NCBI GenBank assembly: GCA_036489025.1
Contig: DASXGN010000028.1
Location: forward strand, 468,816 to 532,815
DNA: 64,000 nt
Reading direction: 5' to 3'
Origin: Dryocola sp036489025
GTDB lineage: Bacteria > Pseudomonadota > Gammaproteobacteria > Enterobacterales > Enterobacteriaceae
The notes under the pieces are model-generated. The model ran no database searches. It was not told the origin of the DNA and saw only the letters and a program-made list of their open reading frames with translations. Position 1 is the first letter of the stretch; each line of letters opens with the position of its first letter. Shown piece by piece: positions 27,865 through 34,753 of this stretch. The position numbers were made by a program, and so were the translations under genes.

Positions 27865-29341
27865 GCTGCGTCTCCAGTAGAGCGTGCTGGCGCAGCAGCG
27901 AGGTTGGGCGATAGCGTTCTTCGCCGTAATGCTGCTGCAAATTTTCAAGCAGGCGCAGCACGTGCTGCCAGCCCAGTTCCGCCCCCCAGGCCAGCGGACC
28001 GTGCGGGTAGTTCACGCCCAGGCGCAGGGCGGTATCGATGTCCTGCTCGCTCGCCACGCCTTTTTGCAGCGCGTCGAGCGCTTCGTTAGCCAGCATCGCC
28101 ACGGTGCGCCAGACCAGCATGCCGGGATAATCGTTAATCAGCAGAACCTGCTTGCCCTGGCGCTGGAAGAAGCCCACCGCTTTCGCCGTCTGCTCTGGCG
28201 TATTGGTTGTCGCCGCGGCCAGCACCACCAGCGGGGCCCGCTGCCAGTCATTCACTAAATCAAGCAGCACGACGGGACGCCCGTGGCGTCTGGCAACCTG
28301 CGCCGCCGTTTCGCCCTGCGTGACCTGGACGTACACCTCATCCAGCTCAAGCACAGATTCAGTGACACCGTCACTTAATCCGGGCTCGCTCAGCCATGCT
28401 GCCCGCCCGTGCGGAACTATTTTTGTCGTGCTGGCGCTCGTCGACACGTCCGGCTCAATCGGCAGGGTTTCATTCAACGGCCAACGATAGATGCCCTGCC
28501 CGGTTTTTTTGCCCAGCCGTTTGCCCAGCACCAGCTCCTGCTGAATCAGCGACGGCAGAAAACGACGCTCCTGCCAGAAGCCGTTGAAAACTGAACAGGT
28601 CACGGCAAAATTCACGTCCTGGCCGATAAGATCTGTCAGCGCCAGCGGGCCCATCGGGAAACCGCCGCTGTCGCGCAGCGCGGCATCAATCACCGCAGCG
28701 GGCGCAACCTGTTCTTCCAGCGCTCGCCAGGCTTCCGCATAAAAAGGCCGGGCCACGCGATTAACGATAAAGCCCGGCGTGGAGTGGCAGCGCACCGGCT
28801 GCTTGCCCCAGCGCAGCGCCAGCCTGGTCAGGCTCCCCAGCACTTCCGGCGAGGTTTCCAGCCCGCTGACCACTTCCACCAGCTTCATTACCGGGGCCGG
28901 GTTAAAGAAGTGCAGCCCCGCCACGCGCTCCGGCTGAGGAATACCGCTGGCGATCGCGGTGATGGAAAGAGAAGAGGTATTGCTGGCGAAGATCGCCTCC
29001 GGCGAGCAGATAGCCGCCAGATCGCGGAAAATTGCCTGCTTAACATCGATTTTCTCGGCGGCAGCCTCAATCACCAGCCGCGCCTCCGCCAGTTCGCTAA
29101 GGTCTGCGGTAGCGGTCAGGCGAGCGAGCGCGGCATTTTTATCCGCTTCGGTCATTTTGCCTTTGGCTACGCGGGCGCTCAGCGCGGTGGCGATACCGTC
29201 AATGGCGCGGCGGGCGGCGTCGGGCTGAATATCGTAGAGCTTCACGCTATGTCCGGCCTGAGCGGCAACCTGCGCGATACCCGCGCCCATGGTGCCGCCG
29301 CCGATGACCGCAATAACGGCCTGTGGAGTTAGCATCTTCAT
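27854..29341 (-). CDS. paaH: 3-hydroxyadipyl-CoA dehydrogenase PaaH
   Basis: A 495-residue NAD-dependent 3-hydroxyacyl-CoA dehydrogenase, about 20 residues longer than E. coli PaaH. The dinucleotide motif is GGGTMGAGIAQVAAQAGH (about 14-31), then NTSSLSITAIA, HFFNPAPVMKLVEVV and GFIVNRVARPFYAEAWRALEE; a second 3HCDH domain fills the C-terminus. The extra length lies in the linker near residues 300-340 (rich in Ser, Thr and Pro). The start overlaps the paaG stop by 4 bases. It oxidises 3-hydroxyadipyl-CoA to 3-oxoadipyl-CoA. Confidence 0.96.
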   Translation of the reverse strand: MKMLTPQAVIAVIGGGTMGAGIAQVAAQAGHSVKLYDIQPDAARRAIDGIATALSARVAKGKMTEADKNAALARLTATADLSELAEARLVIEAAAEKIDVKQAIFRDLAAICSPEAIFASNTSSLSITAIASGIPQPERVAGLHFFNPAPVMKLVEVVSGLETSPEVLGSLTRLALRWGKQPVRCHSTPGFIVNRVARPFYAEAWRALEEQVAPAAVIDAALRDSGGFPMGPLALTDLIGQDVNFAVTCSVFNGFWQERRFLPSLIQQELVLGKRLGKKTGQGIYRWPLNETLPIEPDVSTSASTTKIVPHGRAAWLSEPGLSDGVTESVLELDEVYVQVTQGETAAQVARRHGRPVVLLDLVNDWQRAPLVVLAAATTNTPEQTAKAVGFFQRQGKQVLLINDYPGMLVWRTVAMLANEALDALQKGVASEQDIDTALRLGVNYPHGPLAWGAELGWQHVLRLLENLQQHYGEERYRPTSLLRQHALLETQHEH

Positions 29342-30123
29342 TTCCCCTTGAATACGGGCTGGCGTTTGGCGAGGAAGGCCGCCACGCCTTCGCGGTAGTC
29401 TTCGCTGCGCCCGGCCAGACGCTGGAAATCGCGCTCCATATCTAGCTGCGCGTCAAGGTCGTTGGTTTCCGACGCGTAAAGCGCTTTTTTAACCAGGCCG
29501 AGGCCAAACGTAGGCTGGCTGGCAAAATGCATAGCCAGCTGGCGGGCGGTGTCGCTCAGGGTTTCATCGTCAACAACCTGCCAGATCATGCCCCACCGCT
29601 GAGCCTGCTCGGCGCTGAGCTTATCGCCCAGCAGGGCAAGTCCCATCGCGCGAGCACGTCCCGCAACGCGCGGCAGGAACCAGGTCCCGCCGCAGTCGGG
29701 CACCAGGCCCAGCCTGCTGAAGGACATAATAAAATTGACCGAACGCGCGGCGATAACGATGTCGCAGCCCAGAGCCAGCGTGGCACCAGCCCCTGCCGCC
29801 ACGCCGTTCACCGCGGCAATCACCGGCTTCGGCAGCTTTGCCAGGCGCCTGACCAGCGGATTGTAGAAGTTTTCGACCGAGGCACCGAGGTCCGGCGCGT
29901 CTCCGTTGGGATCGACATTGCGATCGTTCAGGTCCTGGCCTGCGCAGAACGCGCGGCCCGCGCCGGTTATCAACAGGCAGCGAATAGTTTCATCGCGCTC
30001 GACCTGGGTTAACGCGTCCGCCAGCTGGCGGTGCATCTCGTCGTTAAAGCTGTTCAGCCGTTCCGGGCGGTTTAACGTCAGCGTCATCACGCCGTTTTGT
30101 ACATCGCTCAAAATAAAGCTCAT
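29338..30123 (-). CDS. paaG: ring-1,2-epoxyphenylacetyl-CoA isomerase PaaG
   Basis: A 261-residue crotonase-fold enzyme. The CoA-binding ITGAGRAFCAGQDLNDR (about 53-69) and the oxyanion-hole region GVAAGAGATLALGCD (about 107-121) are clear. It isomerises the ring epoxide to the oxepin and later shifts a double bond. ATG 30123 begins 2 bases after the paaF stop. Size matches E. coli PaaG (262). Confidence 0.96.
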   Translation of the reverse strand: MSFILSDVQNGVMTLTLNRPERLNSFNDEMHRQLADALTQVERDETIRCLLITGAGRAFCAGQDLNDRNVDPNGDAPDLGASVENFYNPLVRRLAKLPKPVIAAVNGVAAGAGATLALGCDIVIAARSVNFIMSFSRLGLVPDCGGTWFLPRVAGRARAMGLALLGDKLSAEQAQRWGMIWQVVDDETLSDTARQLAMHFASQPTFGLGLVKKALYASETNDLDAQLDMERDFQRLAGRSEDYREGVAAFLAKRQPVFKGK

Positions 30124-30125
30124 GG

Positions 30126-30893
30126 CTATCGTCCTTTAAACGCGGCGGGTCGTTTTTCCAGGAACGCGGCGATGCCTTCCTGACGATCTTCGGTGGCGGC
30201 CAGCAGGGTAAAAAGCTGGCGCTCCTGCTGAAGGCCCTGCGACAGAGAGAGTTCGTGCGCCTGGCGCAGCGCCGTTTTAGCCGCCTGCAACGCCAGCGGC
30301 GCGTGGCCTGCAATTTTGGCGGCAAGCGCCTGCGCGTATTCAAGCGACAGCGCCGCAGGGCAAACTTCTGCCACCAGCCCTGCCCGCTGCGCCTGTTCAG
30401 CGCTTATCGCCTCGCCGGTCAGCACCATGCGATAGGCCAGCGCTTTGCCGACGCTGCGGATAAGCCGCTGCGTGCCGCCCGCGCCGGGCATAATCCCCAG
30501 CGTGATTTCCGGCAGCCCGAAGCAAGCGTTATCCCCGGCGATCGCGATGTCGCACAGCATCGCCAGCTCGCAGCCAGCCCCCAGCGCGTAGCCGTTTACC
30601 GCCGCCAGCAGCGGTTTTGGGAAGCGTTCGATACGCGCCCAGAGCTGCGGTCGCGGATCGCTGAGCGTCGCGGGCATATCGCGGCTCGCCATCTCTTTGA
30701 GATCGGCACCTGCGGCAAAGAAACGCGCGCTGCCGGTGATGACCACCGCGCCCACGCCTTCATCGCCCTGCGCCTTTTCAAGCTCGGCCGCCAACTGCTC
30801 CAGCAGCGCATTGTTTAAAGCGTTAAGCGCCTGCGGGCGGTTCAGCGTGAGGGTTAAAACGCGGCCCTGAATTTCGGTCAAAAGTTCGCTCAT
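30126..30893 (-). CDS. paaF: 2,3-dehydroadipyl-CoA hydratase PaaF
   Basis: A 255-residue crotonase. ATG 30893 is used; a GTG one codon upstream is in frame but the ATG gives the E. coli length. ITGSARFFAAGADLKEMA (about 52-69) and YALGAGCELAMLCDIAIAG (about 100-118) form the active site, with PEITLGIMPGAGGTQRL carrying the second catalytic Glu region. It hydrates 2,3-dehydroadipyl-CoA. The start shares a base with the paaE stop (TGATG). Confidence 0.96.
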   Translation of the reverse strand: MSELLTEIQGRVLTLTLNRPQALNALNNALLEQLAAELEKAQGDEGVGAVVITGSARFFAAGADLKEMASRDMPATLSDPRPQLWARIERFPKPLLAAVNGYALGAGCELAMLCDIAIAGDNACFGLPEITLGIMPGAGGTQRLIRSVGKALAYRMVLTGEAISAEQAQRAGLVAEVCPAALSLEYAQALAAKIAGHAPLALQAAKTALRQAHELSLSQGLQQERQLFTLLAATEDRQEGIAAFLEKRPAAFKGR

Positions 30894-31960
30894 CACAGCC
30901 CCTGCGCGTCAAAATCGAGCACCACGTCGTCGCCCTTCGGCAGCGCCTGGCAGCTCAGTACGTAGCCCGCCGCCAGCTGATCCGACTCAAGGCTGTAATT
31001 AATCCCCATCTCCACCTCGCCGCTAACTACCTTGCAGCGGCAGGTTGCGCAGACGCCGCCTTTGCAGGCGTAAGGCAGATCCGCGCCCTGGCGCAGAGCG
31101 GCATCCAGAATGCTTTCGTCGTGGGAATCAAGGGTGATTTTGCGGTCGCGCCCGTCCTGGCGCAGCGTGACGACTTTGCCCGCAGCCTGTTCGCGACGGC
31201 GCAGGCTCGGGGCCGCGCCCGGGGTGTTGAAATGTTCGAGATAAATATTTGCCTGCCCGACGCCCATCTCCAGCAGCGCGGCCTGCGCCGCCAGCATCAT
31301 GCTCTGCGGGCCGCAGATAAAGGTGCGGTCGAAACCCTTAATCTCCAGCAAACGATCGCCCAGCGCCTTAATCTTCGCCCCGTCCAGGCGGCCGCTGAGC
31401 AGGTCGCTTTCCTGCGTTTCCTGGCTGAACAAATAAACCAGCTGTAAACGCTGTGGATAGCGGTCTTTCAGGTCGCTCAGCGCCTGGCGGAACATCATGC
31501 TGCGGCTGCTGCGGTTGCCGTAAACCAGCGTCACGCGGCTTTGCGACTCGGTGGCGAGCGTGGCGCTGATAATAGCCAGCATCGGCGTAATGCCGGAGCC
31601 CACCGCCAGCGCAAGATAGTTACCCTGGGTTTCAGGCTGCGGCTGATAGCCAAACGTTCCCTGCGGGATCATCACGTCCATCGCCATCCCGGCGACGAGA
31701 TCCGACACCGCGTAGTGGGAAAAGCGCCCGCCTTCGATGGCTTTGACCGCCACGCAAATTTCCCCCGGACGATCCGAGCGGCAGATGGAATAGCAGCGGC
31801 GCAGCTCTTCACCGCCGAGCTGGGTTTTCAGCGTCAGGTGCTGACCGGGTTTAAAGGCGTAGTGCGGCTGCAAGTCCTGCGGCACGGCAAAAGTGATGGC
31901 TACCGCTTCCGGGGTTTCCTGTTCAATGCGTGCCACTTTTAGCGAGTGAAAAGTCGTCAT
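30893..31960 (-). CDS. paaE: phenylacetyl-CoA epoxidase reductase subunit PaaE
   Basis: A 355-residue flavin-iron-sulphur reductase. Residues 1-230 form the ferredoxin-NADP reductase module with RRCYSICRS for FAD and VGSGITPMLAI for NADPH. The C-terminal plant-type 2Fe-2S domain has ACKGGVCATCRCKV plus a later Cys in VLSCQALP. It passes electrons from NADPH to the di-iron oxygenase PaaA. ATG 31960 has GAGGTTGCC before it. It lies 7 bases after paaD. Confidence 0.96.
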   Translation of the reverse strand: MTTFHSLKVARIEQETPEAVAITFAVPQDLQPHYAFKPGQHLTLKTQLGGEELRRCYSICRSDRPGEICVAVKAIEGGRFSHYAVSDLVAGMAMDVMIPQGTFGYQPQPETQGNYLALAVGSGITPMLAIISATLATESQSRVTLVYGNRSSRSMMFRQALSDLKDRYPQRLQLVYLFSQETQESDLLSGRLDGAKIKALGDRLLEIKGFDRTFICGPQSMMLAAQAALLEMGVGQANIYLEHFNTPGAAPSLRRREQAAGKVVTLRQDGRDRKITLDSHDESILDAALRQGADLPYACKGGVCATCRCKVVSGEVEMGINYSLESDQLAAGYVLSCQALPKGDDVVLDFDAQGL

Positions 31961-31967
31961 GGCAACC

Positions 31968-32465
31968 TCAAATACATTTAAAGTAATCAAAGGGTTCGCG
32001 GCAGCTGTCGCAGCGGTAAAGCGCTTTGCAGGCCGTAGAACCGAATTCGCTGATGAGCGAGGTGTGCTCGCTGCCGCAGCGCGGGCAGGTCACGGAGGCC
32101 GCCGCGTCCGCATGGCACGAGTGCCCCTGCGGCGGGCTAATGCCGTATTCACGCAGGCGATTTTTCGCGGCGGGGGTCATCCAGTCCGTGGTCCACGCCG
32201 GATGCAGCCTCTGCTCAATATGCACCGGACGCAGGTCTGCCCGCTCCATGGCATCGCGGATGGCCGCCAGCAGGAAGTCGGTCGCCGGGCAGCCGGAATA
32301 GGTCGGCGTGAAGCCAATGTGCCAGCCGTCGTCCCGGTGGTGAACGCTGCGCACCATCCCGAGATCGGTAATGGTCAGCACCGGGATTTCCGGGTCGCTG
32401 ATGCTGCTCAGCAGCCGCCATACGTCGCGAACCCGAGCCGGTTCCAGCGTATTGAGAATTTGCAT
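31968..32465 (-). CDS. paaD: PaaD, MIP18-type factor of the phenylacetyl-CoA epoxidase
   Basis: A 165-residue protein. The N-terminal MIP18/DUF59 domain contains SISDPEIPVLTITDLGMVRSV and TYSGCPATDFL. The C-terminus holds a zinc-binding four-Cys element VTCPRCGS...LYRCDSCREPF. PaaD is needed in vivo for the epoxidase, probably in iron-centre assembly or repair. ATG 32465 (MQILNTLEPARVRDVW) is the family start; a much longer open frame upstream overlaps paaC and is not coding. Confidence 0.94.
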   Translation of the reverse strand: MQILNTLEPARVRDVWRLLSSISDPEIPVLTITDLGMVRSVHHRDDGWHIGFTPTYSGCPATDFLLAAIRDAMERADLRPVHIEQRLHPAWTTDWMTPAAKNRLREYGISPPQGHSCHADAAASVTCPRCGSEHTSLISEFGSTACKALYRCDSCREPFDYFKCI

Positions 32466-32475
32466 CGCTACCTCG

Positions 32476-33231
32476 CTACCATTGCAGGTCCGGATAGGCC
32501 CGCTGGAGATACTGCATTTCCGCCAGCAGCGAGCCGAGATGTTCGGTATGCAGGCCCTGTTTGCCGCCGGTGCGGTACTGCGCCTCCTGCGGCTTTTCGA
32601 GCGATGCCGCAAGCAGGCCCGTGAAGACTTCCGCTTCCCACTCTTCACGCAGGCTGCGCGGATCGACCGCAATGCCCTGCTCAGCCAGGCTGATTTCCAG
32701 CTCGTCGGCGTGGAACAGCTCGCCGGTAAAGCGCCACAGCGAGTTCAGCGCACGCTGCATTTTTTGCTGTGAAAGCTCGGTGCCGTTGCCGAGGCGCACC
32801 AGCCAGCCGCGGCTAAAGCGCAGGTGGTAGCGCACCTCTTTGCTGGCCTTGGCGGCGATGGCGGCCAGCTGTAAATCGCGGCTTTGCGCCAGACGACCAA
32901 ACAGCGCGACGTGCCAGGCGTCCAGCAAATACTGGCGCATCAGCGTTTCGGCAAAGCAGCCGTTCGGCTGTTCGGCCAGCAGCAGGTTGTGGTACTGGCG
33001 TTCGTCGCGCCCGAAGGCCAGCTTGTCCTCGTCGAGCTGCTCGTCCTGGAGCTCGGCGGCGTAGGTCAGAAAGTTGCGGCCCTGGCCCAGCAGATCGAGG
33101 CCGATGTTCGCCAGCGCGAGATCAATTTCAAGCTCGGGGGCGTGCCCGCACCAGCCGCTCAGCCGCTGGGCCATCACCAGGCAGGTATCGCCGAGCCGCA
33201 GGCTGTAGGTGGTTAAAGGGGAACAGATCAT
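32476..33231 (-). CDS. paaC: phenylacetyl-CoA epoxidase structural subunit PaaC
   Basis: A 251-residue ferritin-like subunit that pairs with PaaA but lacks its active di-iron site. Conserved stretches are HAPELEIDLALANIGLDLLGQGRNFL, EQPNGCFAETLMRQYLLDAWHVALF and RYHLRFSRGWLVRLGNGTE. ATG 33231 has GAGG 8 bases upstream; a GTG 12 bases further out is an alternative. It starts 8 bases after the paaB stop. Confidence 0.95.
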   Translation of the reverse strand: MICSPLTTYSLRLGDTCLVMAQRLSGWCGHAPELEIDLALANIGLDLLGQGRNFLTYAAELQDEQLDEDKLAFGRDERQYHNLLLAEQPNGCFAETLMRQYLLDAWHVALFGRLAQSRDLQLAAIAAKASKEVRYHLRFSRGWLVRLGNGTELSQQKMQRALNSLWRFTGELFHADELEISLAEQGIAVDPRSLREEWEAEVFTGLLAASLEKPQEAQYRTGGKQGLHTEHLGSLLAEMQYLQRAYPDLQW

Positions 33232-33239
33232 GGCGCGCC

Positions 33240-33527
33240 TCACATATGCTCGATGCCGTCGGGCAGCGTATAGAAGGTAGGATGGCGATAGATTTTGCTT
33301 TCCGCCGGGTCAAAAAACGCCGCGCGCTCTTCGGGCTGGGAGGCCACGATTTCGCTCGCCTTCACCACCCAGATGGAGCAGCCTTCGCTGCGGCGCGTGT
33401 AGGCGTCGCGGGCATTTTCCAGCGCCATTTGCTCATCGGCGGCGTGCAGGCTGCCAACGTGACGGTGCGATAAACCTTGTTTGCTGCGAATAAAAACTTC
33501 GTATAAGGGCCAGTAAACGTTGCTCAT
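33240..33527 (-). CDS. paaB: phenylacetyl-CoA epoxidase subunit PaaB
   Basis: A 95-residue small subunit: WPLYEVFIRSKQGLSHRHVGSLHA, then the CSIWVVKASEIVAS and KIYRHPTFYTLPDG segments typical of PaaB. It helps join PaaAC heterodimers into the larger epoxidase complex. ATG 33527 has GGAGAGCAAC upstream. It is 11 bases after paaA. Confidence 0.95.
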   Translation of the reverse strand: MSNVYWPLYEVFIRSKQGLSHRHVGSLHAADEQMALENARDAYTRRSEGCSIWVVKASEIVASQPEERAAFFDPAESKIYRHPTFYTLPDGIEHM

Positions 33528-33538
33528 TGTTGCTCTCC

Positions 33539-34468
33539 TCAGGCCACCCGGCGGGCGTGTTGTTTTTGCGCATAGGCCAGGGCCGCTTCGCGCACCCATT
33601 CGCCCTCTTCCCAGGCTTTGCGCTTGGCGGCCAGGCGCTCTTCGTTACACAGGCCGCGTCCGGCGATCACTTCGTTAAATTCATGCCAGTCAATCTCGCC
33701 AAACTCGTAGTGGCCGGTGGCTTCGTTCCAGCGCAGATCTTTGTCCGGTACGGTCATGCCCAGCAGCTCAACCTGCGCCACGGTGTTGTCCACGAAGCGC
33801 TGGCGCAGCTCGTCGTTGCCAAAGCGTTTGATTTTCCAGGCCAGGCTCTGCGCGCTGTTGGGAGAGTTGTCGTCGTTAGGGCCAAACATCATGAGCGCGG
33901 GCCACCAGAAACGGTTGATGGCGTCCTGCAACATCTGGCGCTGCGCTGCGCTGCCGTTGGCCAGCACGTTGCAGGCTTCGAACCCCTGACGCTGATGGAA
34001 GCTCTCTTCTTTGCAGATTTTCACCATCGCCCGGGCATAAGGCCCGTAGGAGGTGCGGCACAGGGCAACCTGATTGACAATCGCCGCGCCGTCCACCAGC
34101 CAGCCGATAACGCCGATGTCGGCCCAGTTCAGGGTGGGATAGTTAAAAATAGAGGAGTATTTCATGCGGCCATCGAGCATCTTCTGGTAGAGGTCTTCCC
34201 GGGCGCAGCCCAGCGTTTCCGCCGCGCTGTAGAGGTAAAGCCCGTGTCCGGCCTCGTCCTGCACCTTCGCCAGCAGAATAGCCTTGCGCTTCAGGCTCGG
34301 CGCGCGGGTCAGCCAGTTGCCTTCCGGCAGCATGCCGACAATTTCCGAGTGGGCGTGCTGCCCAATCTGGCGGATCAGCGTTTTACGGTACTCATCCGGC
34401 ATCCAGTCCTGCGGCTCTATCGCGATTTCCTTCGCAATGCGTTCCTCAAAGCGGTGTAGTTCAGTCAC
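33539..34468 (-). CDS. paaA: phenylacetyl-CoA epoxidase catalytic subunit PaaA
   Basis: A 309-residue di-iron oxygenase, exactly the E. coli length when started at GTG 34468, which has AAAGGTGAC upstream. A longer in-frame GTG at 34522 lacks a ribosome site and would add 18 unmatched residues. Iron ligands are in KVQDEAGHGLYLY (Glu, His) and KEESFHQRQG (Glu, His). The subunit inserts one oxygen atom of O2 into the aromatic ring of phenylacetyl-CoA. First gene of the eleven-gene operon; its promoter region carries PaaX- and CRP-like sites. Confidence 0.96.
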   Translation of the reverse strand: MTELHRFEERIAKEIAIEPQDWMPDEYRKTLIRQIGQHAHSEIVGMLPEGNWLTRAPSLKRKAILLAKVQDEAGHGLYLYSAAETLGCAREDLYQKMLDGRMKYSSIFNYPTLNWADIGVIGWLVDGAAIVNQVALCRTSYGPYARAMVKICKEESFHQRQGFEACNVLANGSAAQRQMLQDAINRFWWPALMMFGPNDDNSPNSAQSLAWKIKRFGNDELRQRFVDNTVAQVELLGMTVPDKDLRWNEATGHYEFGEIDWHEFNEVIAGRGLCNEERLAAKRKAWEEGEWVREAALAYAQKQHARRVA

Positions 34469-34510
34469 ATCGTCACCTTTATGATTCAATTTAAATTCAT
34501 CAAATGCGTT

Positions 34511-34551
34511 TTCACGAATCACTTAATAATTAAAAGTTACAGATAAGTTAA
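34511..34551 (-). promoter_or_regulatory. paaA promoter with PaaX operator
   Basis: On the minus strand, -35 TTAACT (34551-34546) and -10 TATTAA (34528-34523) are 17 bases apart. TAAGTGATTCGTGAA (34525-34511) matches the PaaX consensus WWTRTGATTCGYGWT at 13 of 15 positions and overlaps the -10 and predicted start, as expected for repression. Confidence 0.65.
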
Positions 34552-34580
34552 CTGGATCGGCAAAAATAACACCTACGCTT

Positions 34581-34596
34581 TGTGAGCACTATCACG
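34581..34596. promoter_or_regulatory. CRP-cAMP binding site between paaA and paaZ
   Basis: TGTGA-GCACTA-TCACG matches the CRP consensus TGTGA-N6-TCACA at 9 of 10 defined positions. Its centre is about 72 bases upstream of the predicted paaA start site, a helical phase used by class I CRP promoters. It fits the known glucose repression of phenylacetate use. Confidence 0.75.
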
Positions 34597-34634
34597 ATAA
34601 ATTTATTATAAACACATAAATTCAATGAGTTGTA

Positions 34635-34661
34635 AAAACCACGAAAACCACCCAAAACCAC
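34635..34661. repeat. three direct repeats of AAAACCAC
   Basis: Exact copies of AAAACCAC lie at 34635-34642, 34644-34651 and 34654-34661, at periods of 9 and 10 bases, so roughly on one face of the helix. They are some 48-74 bases upstream of the predicted paaZ start site. This is where an activator would bind; no protein is assigned. Confidence 0.6.
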
Positions 34662-34694
34662 ATTGTTAATAAATTATTAAATTACACCTTGATT

Positions 34695-34709
34695 TTTATG
34701 ATTCACAAA
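34695..34709 (+). promoter_or_regulatory. PaaX-like operator over the paaZ promoter
   Basis: TTTATGATTCACAAA matches the PaaX consensus at 12 of 15 positions and overlaps a -10-like TATGAT (34697-34702). It is 45 bases upstream of the paaZ ATG. Confidence 0.55.
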
Positions 34710-34753
34710 TCAACCATTGATGACATCGAGCGTAGTATTTAATGGAGAGTGGA

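Noticed and set aside
32466..32672. N-terminal extension of paaD by 69 residues
   Set aside because: The extension is Arg/Ser-rich, overlaps the end of paaC in another frame, and is absent from the PaaD family.
34635..34661. CRISPR-like array
   Set aside because: Only three 8-base repeats with 1-2 base spacing; far too short for repeats and spacers.
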